Numbered from the stretch's first letter, positions 27,958 to 35,412 are shown. The stretch is 35,490 nt of DNA from Pseudomonadota bacterium (GCA_023451735.1 JAEXYH010000010.1:1-35490); one strand, 5' to 3'. The notes: a model not told the origin generated them from the sequence alone. A program made the numbers and translations.

Positions 27958-28116
27958 CTATCTTGTCGGCGTTTCGGTATTTTGTGGCGCAGACGGCCCA
28001 ACAACCGTGGTTTCCGGTCGACTGGAGAGATACAGCGCCCCTAACGCCAGCACGGCCGCGATGATCAGAATTGCGACCATCAATGATTTGACGCGAGAAT
28101 TTGCAACTACCTGCAT
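27958..28116 (-). CDS. Small single-pass membrane protein (52 residues)
   Basis: An ATG at 28116, nine bases after AAGGAG, opens 52 codons with one hydrophobic helix (about 12-31, LMVAILIIAAVLALGALYL) and a polar Thr/Pro-rich tail. The ribosome site and the codon pattern support a real gene. A GGAAC-N19-TT element lies upstream. Function unknown. Confidence 0.65.
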   Translation of the reverse strand: MQVVANSRVKSLMVAILIIAAVLALGALYLSSRPETTVVGPSAPQNTETPTR

Positions 28117-28140
28117 CGTGCGAGCTCCTTCTCATAGATA

Positions 28141-28166
28141 AACAGGTGAACCCTACCTACAGTTCC
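28141..28166 (-). promoter_or_regulatory. Possible EcfG/RpoE2 stress promoter
   Basis: On the reverse strand GGAAC (28166-28162) is followed after 19 bases by TT (28142-28141), 25 bases before the start of the 52-residue protein. The GGAAC overlaps the last codons of the gene upstream, so it could be chance. Confidence 0.4.
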
Positions 28167-28330
28167 TGAAAGCTATCGGCTGCCAACATAAGCTTCGGCT
28201 CATGCGCAATAATTTTCTGGAACGTTTCATCACAAAGCTCTGCCGCCTGGTCGGCGTTCATAATACCGTACGGGAGGTTGGTTCCGTCAGCTTGAGGCAC
28301 GGAAACTTCCACAAGTGTCTTCTGCGTCAT
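28157..28330 (-). CDS. Small soluble hypothetical protein (57 residues)
   Basis: An ATG at 28330 preceded by AGGA opens 57 codons ending at a TAG (28159-28157). The product is acidic and soluble, with one Cys (TLVEVSVPQADGTNLPYG, then DQAAELCDETFQKII). It looks like a true protein, but I do not recognise it. It precedes the 52-residue membrane protein by 40 bases. Confidence 0.55.
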   Translation of the reverse strand: MTQKTLVEVSVPQADGTNLPYGIMNADQAAELCDETFQKIIAHEPKLMLAADSFQEL

Positions 28331-28438
28331 CGTCTGTTCCTAAATTTTGAATCGAAAAGGGCCGAGGCGATACCCGACCCTTTCTGCCAACCTCTGCCTG
28401 TCATCCACGACCAGGCTAAAGCGAAGCGGTTTGCGCCG

Positions 28439-28672
28439 TTAGCGAACGACGCGGCCTTCAGCCATCGGCTCGCCGATAGAGAGTGCCTTGGAGAACGGTA
28501 CGAGCTGGTAAAGAGCTGACAGGCCAACCAGAACGTAGACGACCTTCGAGAGCATGGCCTGCTGGCCACCGAACAGAGCGGCAACGAGGTCGAAGTTAGC
28601 AATGCCAACGAGCAGCCAGTTGATGCCGCCGACAATGATCAGAAGCAGGGTAACGAGGTTGAGTGCGCGCAT
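28439..28672 (-). CDS. DUF378-family small membrane protein
   Basis: The 77 residues hold two hydrophobic segments (about 4-25 with NLVTLLLIIVGGINWLLVG, and about 42-62 with VVYVLVGLSALYQLV). The INWLLVG phrase is typical of DUF378 proteins, whose function is unknown. A matching GGAAC-type promoter lies 33 bases upstream. Confidence 0.88.
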   Translation of the reverse strand: MRALNLVTLLLIIVGGINWLLVGIANFDLVAALFGGQQAMLSKVVYVLVGLSALYQLVPFSKALSIGEPMAEGRVVR

Positions 28673-28704
28673 TTTTCTAAATCCTTTGATATCGCCCGGT
28701 CCAC

Positions 28705-28729
28705 AATGGCTTGATCATTGTTAAGTTCC
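28705..28729 (-). promoter_or_regulatory. Putative EcfG/RpoE2 stress promoter of the DUF378 gene
   Basis: On the reverse strand GGAAC (28729-28725) is followed after exactly 18 bases by TT (28706-28705). The start codon at 28672 lies 33 bases further on, normal for a sigma-dependent promoter. Confidence 0.55.
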
Positions 28730-28756
28730 GGGGATTTAGCGGCGCTCTCGTTTTCG

Positions 28757-28927
28757 TTACATTACCTGTGCTTGAGCCAAACGAAGCGCGCGCAGACGCT
28801 CGTTCTTATCAGCACGTTCAGCGGCTTCTCTCGCGAGAATGTTCTTGGCGGTCAGCGTCGTTAGCGCAAGCTTGTCCTCAGCCGAGACGCGCTCAGGCTT
28901 GAAGAAGGTTTCAGCGGATATGGTCAT
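28757..28927 (-). CDS. Small basic helical protein (56 residues)
   Basis: From an ATG at 28927, with GTGAGGG upstream, the product is 56 residues, helical and charged (AEDKLALTTLTAKNILAREA, then NERLRALRLAQAQ). It resembles in style the protein at 17491-17655. A GGAAC-N18-TT element lies 28 bases upstream. Function unknown. Confidence 0.6.
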   Translation of the reverse strand: MTISAETFFKPERVSAEDKLALTTLTAKNILAREAAERADKNERLRALRLAQAQVM

Positions 28928-28954
28928 GGTGCCCTCACGGAAATTCGCGTCATG

Positions 28955-28979
28955 AATGGGCGAGATAGGCAATTGTTCC
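28955..28979 (-). promoter_or_regulatory. Putative EcfG/RpoE2 stress promoter
   Basis: On the reverse strand GGAAC (28979-28975) is followed after 18 bases by TT (28956-28955), 28 bases before the 56-residue protein start. Confidence 0.55.
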
Positions 28980-29042
28980 CTGTAGACTTAGATTAAAATT
29001 GAGCGCATCAACCAGTGATCGCTACATCGCTGGAGATCAGAC

Positions 29043-29426
29043 GTGCAAGACGAAGCCAATGAGCCTTTCACGTTCGACCTCGGTCAAGCGGCCGCCTTGC
29101 TCGAAATGATGTCTAGCCCCGCGCGGATCGGCGTTCTACAGCGCGTCACCACGAGAGAATGGGATGTTGCTGCGCTTGCCGCCGATCTAGCGATGGGGCA
29201 GTCAGCCTTGTCACAGCATCTGACCAAACTACGTGATGCGAAAATGGTCAAAACACGACGAGCGGCGCAGCAAATCTTCTATTCCTCGGACTCGCCAGCC
29301 GTTATCGCAATGTTGCAGACGCTCGAGAGCCTTGGGCCAATGCCGGTAGGTCGGCTCACCGAGGCGCAAGAAGCGGCTCGTCAGAAGCGTATAGGCCGAC
29401 GGAGAATATCGCCCTACCTGGCATGA
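29043..29426 (+). CDS. ArsR-family transcriptional regulator
   Basis: The product is 127 residues from a GTG at 29043 with GGAG nine bases upstream. It has the ArsR/SmtB winged-helix domain (about 12-95), with MSSPARIGVLQRV and recognition helix MGQSALSQHLTKLRDAKMV. There is no ArsR metal-binding CxC motif, so the signal it senses is unlikely to be arsenic. The C-terminus is basic. It is divergent from the small protein at 28757. Confidence 0.88.
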   Translation: MQDEANEPFTFDLGQAAALLEMMSSPARIGVLQRVTTREWDVAALAADLAMGQSALSQHLTKLRDAKMVKTRRAAQQIFYSSDSPAVIAMLQTLESLGPMPVGRLTEAQEAARQKRIGRRRISPYLA

Positions 29427-29443
29427 CATACCGTCATGTTTTC

Positions 29444-29468
29444 GGAACGAATGGTAGCACCGCGTGTT
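29444..29468 (+). promoter_or_regulatory. Putative EcfG/RpoE2 stress promoter of the CsbD gene
   Basis: GGAAC at 29444-29448 is followed after 18 bases by TT (29467-29468, within GTTT). It lies between the ArsR and CsbD genes and points to CsbD, leaving about a 100-base leader. Confidence 0.45.
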
Positions 29469-29577
29469 TGATCATCAAGCGGATCGTTAAACGGCCGACT
29501 GATGGACCTACCTGGCATTGACCGGATGGCGATTTGGGAGAACCGTGCGTCACCGCTCGATATCAGGAGATCCAACC

Positions 29578-29769
29578 ATGGGTTCCACCTCTGACAAAAT
29601 TTCCGGCAAGGCCAACGAACTGACTGGCAAAGCCAAGCAGGCCGTAGGCGACGCAACCGACAATCGCAGCATGCAGGCGAAGGGCGCAGCCCAGGAAGCC
29701 AAGGGCGATGCCCAGCAGGCGAAGGGCGAAGCCAAAGACGCCGTAAAAAAGGTTGTCGATAAAACCTAA
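29578..29769 (+). CDS. CsbD-family stress protein
   Basis: The product is 63 residues with the typical CsbD composition: Lys, Ala, Gly, Gln and Asp in repeating units (SGKANELTGKAKQAVGDATD, then AKGDAQQAKGEAKDA). Ribosome site CAGGAGA precedes the ATG at 29578. CsbD proteins are general stress-response products of unknown mechanism in bacteria. A strong terminator follows. Confidence 0.9.
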   Translation: MGSTSDKISGKANELTGKAKQAVGDATDNRSMQAKGAAQEAKGDAQQAKGEAKDAVKKVVDKT

Positions 29770-29796
29770 GTAATCCCCGTGCGCGAGCACACAACT

Positions 29797-29825
29797 GGCC
29801 CGCCTTTGGCGGGCCTTCTTTTTGG
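29797..29825 (+). terminator. Rho-independent terminator after CsbD
   Basis: GGCCCGCC and GGCGGGCC pair perfectly around a TTT loop, followed by TTCTTTTT. A textbook intrinsic terminator 27 bases after the CsbD stop. Confidence 0.92.
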
Positions 29826-29955
29826 TAGGTATACTGATGATTGAGTTGTCGAAATATCTTTTCCTGAATTATATTCCATAACGGTTTCACCGGCCGAGGT
29901 TCATCTTCGGCCTCAAGCGCTAAAGAAAAGGGCGGCTTTGCGGCCGCCCTCCTCA

Positions 29956-30156
29956 TCACATCGCCCGATGCTCGGGGGCGAAATGCCCGCACCAGTCGTT
30001 GGTGGCAACCACCGGCCACAAGCCGCGCTCATTGGCGTCAGGCTGCGTGACTGGAGGATTAAATCGACAGAGACCGCCGTCATCGGTGTGCTGGCGCTCG
30101 GTGCCATGGTCTTCAAAAAATGCGCACTCGTTGCAGGCTGCTTTATCGTGCTCCAT
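29956..30156 (-). CDS. Small Cys-rich hypothetical protein
   Basis: From the ATG at 30156 (with GGAGAGAAC upstream) the product is 66 residues with four cysteines, in ACNECAFF, GLCRFNPP and DWCGHF. This suggests metal or Fe-S binding. It resembles a small uncharacterised rhizobial family. The frame is open further upstream to 30204, but the ribosome site decides for 30156. Confidence 0.65.
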   Translation of the reverse strand: MEHDKAACNECAFFEDHGTERQHTDDGGLCRFNPPVTQPDANERGLWPVVATNDWCGHFAPEHRAM

Positions 30157-30397
30157 TGCGTTCTCTCCTACGCTAAAAACATTTGGCGAGTGTAGAACGA
30201 TCAACGAGCCAAAAAGATCTCACCGGGAAAAACATAAGTATTTATCCCATTCTGAACCTTTTGATCCAAGTGCCGTTATGCGCTGCAGTTCCACGTTGAA
30301 CCGCGCCGTTTCATCGTCCGCTTGCCCTTTACAGGCTTGCGGCACTGGGGAGCGTAAATCTTGACATGACGGGGTCTGAACTCACTGAAAGAAAATC

Positions 30398-30422
30398 GGA
30401 ACTCTGTCCAAATCAGGGCTTT
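30398..30422 (+). promoter_or_regulatory. Putative EcfG/RpoE2 stress promoter of the membrane-protein pair
   Basis: GGAAC (30398-30402) is followed after 18 bases by TT (30421-30422), 47 bases before the 25-residue gene. It would drive both this gene and the larger membrane protein. Confidence 0.5.
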
Positions 30423-30468
30423 GACAGGGCGACAATGTGTCATCACCTACTAACTGACGAGGCTTATC

Positions 30469-30546
30469 ATGGGACGCGGTATTCTTCTCTGGCTTCTTGG
30501 CATTCCGTTGCCGATCATCATCCTGCTCGTTCTCTTCGTGCGTTGA
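30469..30546 (+). CDS. 25-residue membrane peptide
   Basis: A 25-codon gene with GACGAGG before its ATG. The product is almost entirely one hydrophobic helix (GILLWLLGIPLPIII) with Arg near both ends. I recall very similar peptides in other rhizobia. It ends 10 bases before the membrane protein gene, with which it is probably cotranscribed. Function unknown. Confidence 0.65.
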   Translation: MGRGILLWLLGIPLPIIILLVLFVR

Positions 30547-30556
30547 GGTAAAAGCC

Positions 30557-31462
30557 ATGGCCTTTACCTCACCTGGATCAGCTGCGCTGACATCGGTCGA
30601 ATCCTCGAAGTCGGGCATCTCTTGGGGTCCGATCATCGGCGGCGCTGTCGCTGCCACCGGCGTCAGTCTCATCCTCATCACGTTCGGTTCCGGGCTCGGC
30701 CTCACCATGGTTTCTCCATGGTCGGGTGAAAGCAGTTCGGCGGCCACAGTCGGCATCACCGCCGCCATCTGGCTAGTCGTCGTACAGTGGCTGTCGGCCG
30801 CGCTTGGCGGTTACCTAACCGGCAGGCTACGCACCAAGTGGGCTTCCGTCCACACGGACGAAGTGTTTTTCCGCGATACTGCACATGGCCTAGTTTCCTG
30901 GGCCGTCGCCACGCTTTTCGTGGCCGGTTTCCTCGCTTCCTCGCTGTCCTCCCTCGCTGGTGCAGGGGCGCAGGCTGTTGGCAGCGCCGCAACTACGGCA
31001 ACGGTTGCTGCCGCCTCGACATCGGACGGTCCCGACAACGGTTCCGCCTCCGCGGCCACCGCCTATTTCACCGATGCGCTCTTGCGTCCGGAACAGGTTT
31101 CGGCACGTGCGCAGGGGGATGATACAGCCGCGACTGCGGAAGTTTCTCGCATCCTCGTCAACGGCGTTGTTGCTGGTGGCGTGCCGGAAGACGACAAGGC
31201 CTATCTCGCCGCCATCGTTTCCGCCCGCACCGGTTTGGAGCCGGAACACGCCCGTGGTCGTGTCGATGCCGTGCTTCAACGCATCGAAGCTGCGAAGGTC
31301 GCCACGCAGGAAGCTGCTGACAAAGCTCGCAAGGCTGCAGCAACAACGGCGCTTGTTGGCGCAATCTCGCTTCTCGTCGGCGCTTTCATATCCTGCGCCG
31401 CTGCTGCCTTTGGTGGGCGTCAACGGGACGAAGAAGAAGACTTGATCGCAACCCGGATCTGA
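30557..31462 (+). CDS. Integral membrane protein (PhnA-like annotation)
   Basis: From the ATG at 30557, with TGAGGT upstream, the product is 301 residues. Four hydrophobic segments are seen: WGPIIGGAVAATGVSLILI, about 65-90 (AAIWLVVVQWLSAALGGYL), about 112-140 and about 270-290. An Ala-rich helical stretch lies between the third and fourth. Rhizobial relatives are sometimes labelled PhnA-like, but I see no phosphonate-related feature. It follows the 25-residue gene and shares its stress promoter. Confidence 0.8.
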   Translation: MAFTSPGSAALTSVESSKSGISWGPIIGGAVAATGVSLILITFGSGLGLTMVSPWSGESSSAATVGITAAIWLVVVQWLSAALGGYLTGRLRTKWASVHTDEVFFRDTAHGLVSWAVATLFVAGFLASSLSSLAGAGAQAVGSAATTATVAAASTSDGPDNGSASAATAYFTDALLRPEQVSARAQGDDTAATAEVSRILVNGVVAGGVPEDDKAYLAAIVSARTGLEPEHARGRVDAVLQRIEAAKVATQEAADKARKAAATTALVGAISLLVGAFISCAAAAFGGRQRDEEEDLIATRI

Positions 31463-31483
31463 ACGGATCAACAAAAATCCAAG

Positions 31484-31507
31484 GCCTCGCAGCGATGCGG
31501 GGCTTTT
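31484..31507 (+). terminator. Probable rho-independent terminator
   Basis: GCCTCGC (31484-31490) pairs with GCGGGGC (31497-31503) through one G-U pair, followed by TTTT. It lies 22 bases after the membrane protein stop. Confidence 0.7.
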
Positions 31508-31604
31508 CACTTTGTCGACACCATAAGCGTGTCAGCTCACGATTACACTAACCTAGTTCCATAACAGAGCTTATCGGCATGATATATGTAGCGGCTATTT
31601 AGTA

Positions 31605-31638
31605 ATGCGACAGTTGGGCCAGTTAGAGATGCGACAGT
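31605..31638 (+). repeat. Direct repeats near the left end of the ISNCY element
   Basis: ATGCGACAGT occurs at 31605-31614 and again at 31629-31638, 24 bases apart. Repeats of this kind are typical subterminal transposase-binding sites. No clear matching right-end copy was found, so the element boundary is not settled. Confidence 0.45.
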
Positions 31639-32336
31639 CTCGCCTCTCGACGCACTGGTCAAAGCCAACGTTGGGAGCAAGGATGACGATCTTCAGCCTG
31701 GTCGAGACCATGAGCGGTCGGAGTCGTCATGTCCTGTTTGATCACCATGTCGCAGAAAGAATTGCATCGCCTCGAGCTTATCCAGAAGATCCGTGACGAA
31801 CGCCTGAGCGTTGTCCAGGCTGCCGAACGGCTCGACCTCAGTCGAAGTCAGGTCCATCGGCTGCTGCAAGCCTATGACCGGGATGGTCCGGCCGGGCTCG
31901 TTTCCAGGAAGCGATCTCGTCCGAGCAACCGGCGCCACAGCGAGGAGTTTCGCAATGCGGCGCTGGATCTGATCCGCGAACGCTATCTAGATTTCGGTCC
32001 GACGCTGGCGCGTGAGAAGTTGATAGAGCTGCACCGGATTTCTGTCGCCAAGGAGACGCTGCGGCAATGGATGACCGAGGCTGGCATCTGGATCTCGCGT
32101 CGGGAACGCAAGAAGCGGGTTTTCCAGCCACGCGGCCGACGTGATTGCTTTGGCGAACTGGTGCAGATCGATGGCTCGCATCACTGGTGGTTGTCTAATC
32201 GCTTTCCATCCGTCAAGCGGATTTGAGCATTCAGCGACCTTGCCGGCTTGCGGGACAGGCAACCCGGCTGAACTGATTGGATGGAATCTACCCTCACCGG
32301 CCGGGTCTTTCTGAGCTATCCAGTGCTGGGAGCAGG

Positions 32337-32447
32337 GTTGTCTCCGCGGTCGACAAATGTCGCCGCACTATGGTTTTCGCAGGTGGATCTTCCTAATGTT
32401 CGAGGCGCAGTCTCAACGAGCTGCAGCCACCAGAAGCGGAATGATCC
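32337..32447 (-). ncRNA. Candidate bridge RNA/seekRNA with target and donor guides
   Basis: The target loop has an outer stem, GGATCTTCC (32385-32393) pairing with GGAA-t-GATCC (32438-32447), and an apical stem, GCAG (32407-32410) with CTGC (32421-32424). Between them face GTTCGAG (32398-32404) and CCACCAG (32427-32433). GTTCGAG equals the right target with core (G-TT-CGAG); CCACCAG is the complement of the left target CTGGTGG. The donor loop has a hairpin (32346-32366) with GTTGTCT (32337-32343), equal to the element end with core (G-TT-GTCT). The opposite strand (ATGG, 32370-32373) matches the other end by only four bases. The RNA is probably transcribed with the transposase. Confidence 0.65.
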
Positions 32448-32515
32448 AACCCACGTCCGCAGCAGGGACGCTCAGCACCAAAGTTAGATGGCGCGCTGAG
32501 GGATGAAGGCGTCGC

Positions 32516-33559
32516 CTATATGGTCGCGCCAGCCGATGCGTTGAACACTTCTCCAGTCCTGAGCATGCTGTGCATGATAACCGCGAGTTTCCGGGCGACG
32601 GCCACAGCGGCCCGCTTGAAGCCAAGTCGCTCGCGCAGCTTAAGTCCCCAACTCTTGAGTCTGCTCTCGGTCCTGGCACTGGTTCGCGTCAAAAGCACCG
32701 TCGCCGCTTCATAAAGCAGCCCCCGTAAACGATTGTCACCCCTCCGCGAGATATGGCCGTCATAGTCGACCTCGCCTGACTGATAACGCCGCGTTGTCAG
32801 CCCAAGCCAAGCGCCAACCGAGCGCGACGTTCGAAAGTTTTCTGGATTTTCAATTGCCGTAACGTAGGACACCGCTGTGACCGCGCCGACTCCCGGAATT
32901 GTCATCAAGAGCTTCGCGGCTTGGCTCGCACGTGCCGCTATCAGCAACTGGCGACTAAGATCGGCTGCGCGCTTGCGGATATCGTGCCACGCCTCCAAAA
33001 GAGGCAAGATAATCTTCGCAAGCTCGCTGTTCCCATCCAAAAGCTTCCGCACATCGCCATCAAACACTCGACCCTTCGCTTTCGGGATGATCAGACCGAA
33101 GGTCTTCATAAGGCCGCGGATTTGATTGCCAAGTTGCGTTGAGATGTACAAGAGCTGTTCCCGGGCAGCCACCAATGTGCGGGTCCTCATAGCGTCAAAC
33201 GACTTGACGCGAACCGCTTTGTAAAAGCCTGCTTCGGCGAGTTGCGCTAAACCATCCGCATCGTTGGCATCGGTCTTGTTGAGCGTTTCGTTCAATACCT
33301 TCTGCGCGTGCCGCGCTTCAATGCAGATCGCCGGCAACCCCTCGCCCGTCAGCGCGTGATAGAACCACGTTGACAGCGGTCCCGTTTCGAATACGACGCG
33401 CTGCGCGCGAGGAGCTTTTTTGCGGATTATCTGCACGAGAAGTTTGGGATCTGAAGGACATTTCCCCCGCCAGATCCGTTTCCCATCTTCCCGGATCGAA
33501 ATTGCGGTGTCTTTCAATGAAACATCAAGGCCAATATATTGGTTCACGGTTGCCTCCAT
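32516..33559 (-). CDS. IS110-family transposase
   Basis: From the ATG at 33559 the product is 347 residues; the frame opens 19 codons earlier, but those cross the element start. The N-terminal RuvC-like DEDD domain begins YIGLDVSLKDTAIS, with the later motif TDANDADGLAQLAEAG. The C-terminal transposase-20 domain has MTIPGVGAVTAVSYV and RRGDNRLRGLLYEAA. It is intact, so the element may be active. IS110 transposases recombine DNA through an RNA that specifies target and donor. Confidence 0.93.
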   Translation of the reverse strand: MEATVNQYIGLDVSLKDTAISIREDGKRIWRGKCPSDPKLLVQIIRKKAPRAQRVVFETGPLSTWFYHALTGEGLPAICIEARHAQKVLNETLNKTDANDADGLAQLAEAGFYKAVRVKSFDAMRTRTLVAAREQLLYISTQLGNQIRGLMKTFGLIIPKAKGRVFDGDVRKLLDGNSELAKIILPLLEAWHDIRKRAADLSRQLLIAARASQAAKLLMTIPGVGAVTAVSYVTAIENPENFRTSRSVGAWLGLTTRRYQSGEVDYDGHISRRGDNRLRGLLYEAATVLLTRTSARTESRLKSWGLKLRERLGFKRAAVAVARKLAVIMHSMLRTGEVFNASAGATI

Positions 33560-34639
33560 CCGATGTTTGAGCCCGGTTCCAATCGAGAGCCCGTTTTTCC
33601 ATCCTATCGGGGGCAACCACCCTCACAAGCCAAACGCCAGAGACGGTCGCGCCGCGATTACTCCATGTTCGAGAACCGTGGCCCCAAATGCGCCCTGCTC
33701 GTCTATATCGATGACGCGACTGGCAAGCTGCTGCATCTACGCTTTGCTGGTTCGGAGAATACATTCGACTATCTGCATGCGACGAAAGCCTATCTGCAGC
33801 AATGGGGCAAGCCGCTGGCTTTTTACAGCGACAAGCACGGCGTTTTCCGCTCGCTGCATGCGTCGAAGAAAGACCGAACGAGCGGCCTAACGCAGTTCGG
33901 CCGGGCGCTTTATGAGCTGAACATTGACATCATCTGCGCCAACACCCCGCAGGCCAAGGGCCGGGTGGAACGTGCCAACCAGACATTGCAGGATCGGTTG
34001 GTCAAGGAGATGCGGCTTCGCGGTATTGACACTATCGAGGAAGCCAACGCCTATGCACCTGAGTTCATTTTAGATTTCAACGCGCGTTTCGGCAAGGAAC
34101 CGCGCAATCCGAAGGACATGCACAGGCCGTTGGCCGATCACGAGAACCTCGATGGCGCCATGTGTCGCAAGGAAGTTCGCACGCTGTCGCAGGCTTTGAC
34201 GCTGCGATACGACAAGGTGCTGTTCATCCTCGATCCGACCGAGATTTCCACGCCTTTGGCAGGTAAGAAGGTGATTGTCTGCGACTATCCGGACGGACGG
34301 CTCGAGATCATGCACGAGAGCTATGCCCTGCCCTATAGAACCTTCGATATGTTACGCTCGGTGCATCGTGCCGAGGTCGTCGACAACAAGCGGCTGGACG
34401 ACATGTTGTCGATCGTCGCCGAGATGCAGACCGGCAGAGAACAGCAGCGCAGCAAGGGCGGACCACGGCGCACCGGGCAGAAAGATCATATGTTCGGTAT
34501 TCGCGACGGCAGCACGGCGAACGGGTATCAGAAGCGTGGCCGCAAGCCGGGTCAGCGGACGGATTTCATGAACGATCCAGCGGTGATTGCGAAGCGCGAG
34601 AAAGCATTATCGAAGCAGCCGGCGGCGGAATAAGACGTT

Positions 34640-35377
34640 TCAATGCACCCCGATGTCGCTTTGTGTATCCGATTCCAGCTGCAGGCAGGCGGACCAAAGT
34701 GGCGTCTTGTGGAAGGATCCATCCTGGAAAAGCGTGAGCCCTTCTCGTGCCTCGTAGAGCAGGCCGAGCCAGCACAGGCGCCTCAGCACGCCATATTGGA
34801 CATCGGATTTCAGCTCCCAGGCCTCCAGTGTCATTTCGGTGTCTGACAGGGGCGCGAAGTCTGGATTGAGGATTTTTACAACATCCAATGGCGTGCAACC
34901 TTCTCTGGCCTTTATATTGAGAAGGTTGAGGAACATGCGCCACCAGCGCAATCGAGCCTGAACGTCCTCTTGCCGATCGGTCACGTGGACATACGAATAG
35001 AGATAGTCCGTGGCAACCAGATCGAAGAAGGCTTGCGGGTTCAGCAGAAACTCGCGACCTCGTTTGGTTGGCAGCAGAACATTCTTTTTCCGGCGAAGCA
35101 GTTTTAGATGGCGGGTCATGTCGCGCACGACCCAGAGCGGCGGCATGTCGCTCTCATTGAGCACTTTGTGCATGCTGTAGAGGTCTTCGGCGGTGAACTC
35201 TGGCCAGAGGAAGTTTACCGCGGCCCAATGCACGAATTTGCGGTTCATGGCGCCGGTCGCAGTCAATCCTATACCACGCTCGCCGTCGGCATAGGCAACG
35301 GCTAGAAGCATGCCGCGAACAAGTGGTGACAGCGCGGCGATGTCGACGTTGGCCTGCAATTTGATTTCCGGAAGCAT
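34640..35377 (-). CDS. Hypothetical protein next to the ISNCY element
   Basis: The product is 245 residues, soluble and mostly helical, with a Trp-rich middle (HWAAVNFLWPEFTAEDLY) and basic stretches (LLRRKKNVLLPTKRGREFL) that could be winged-helix-like. I do not recognise the family. It converges on the transposase with only six bases between stops, which leaves no room for a terminal repeat. Either the element extends over this gene or its right end has been lost. Confidence 0.6.
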   Translation of the reverse strand: MLPEIKLQANVDIAALSPLVRGMLLAVAYADGERGIGLTATGAMNRKFVHWAAVNFLWPEFTAEDLYSMHKVLNESDMPPLWVVRDMTRHLKLLRRKKNVLLPTKRGREFLLNPQAFFDLVATDYLYSYVHVTDRQEDVQARLRWWRMFLNLLNIKAREGCTPLDVVKILNPDFAPLSDTEMTLEAWELKSDVQYGVLRRLCWLGLLYEAREGLTLFQDGSFHKTPLWSACLQLESDTQSDIGVH

Positions 35378-35412
35378 CGTGCGGCTTTGATCCCTACCTG
35401 CCCTATGCAGGC

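Larger units (their letters stand above)
32193..33669 (-). mobile_element. IS110-family insertion sequence
   Basis: Rejoining the ISNCY frame defines the element exactly: the original sequence CTGGTGG-TT-CGAGAACC is split, and TT occurs at both junctions (32191-32192 and 33668-33669). The element is about 1477 bases and has no other target duplication, as known for IS110 elements, which insert at a 2-base core. The transposase lies on the reverse strand. The non-coding end is longer downstream of it (323 bases) than upstream (109 bases), like the IS1111 group. Confidence 0.85.
31605..34633 (+). mobile_element. ISNCY-type insertion sequence (approximate limits), interrupted
   Basis: The transposase gene and the repeats to its left define an insertion sequence of the ISNCY (not classified yet) type. 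The left limit is set at the first repeat. The right limit is set at the transposase stop because no terminal inverted repeat is evident beyond it. The IS110-family element sits inside it. Confidence 0.55.
31747..34633 (+). pseudogene. ISNCY-family transposase, split by an IS110-family insertion
   Basis: The first part (31747-32192, starting MSQKELHRLELI; an upstream ATG at 31729 is possible) has the helix-turn-helix QAAERLDLSRSQVHRLLQ and ends in QIDGSHHWW. The second part (33668-34633) continues FENRGPKCALLVYIDDATG, with ADRAN-like motif GRVERANQTLQDRLV in the DDE integrase core, and a basic tail. Joined in frame they give about 469 residues, the usual length. The break falls in the DDE motif with the first catalytic Asp (DGS-H-WF-E). 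The transposase is inactive unless the insert is removed. Confidence 0.88.

Noticed and set aside
29043..29426. Arsenic-resistance role for the ArsR-family regulator
   Set aside because: It lacks the metal-binding cysteine motif and has no ars genes beside it.
29414..30019. Reverse open frame of 201 codons over CsbD
   Set aside because: It lies opposite the CsbD gene and across its terminator; Arg/Cys/Pro-rich translation is typical of a shadow frame.
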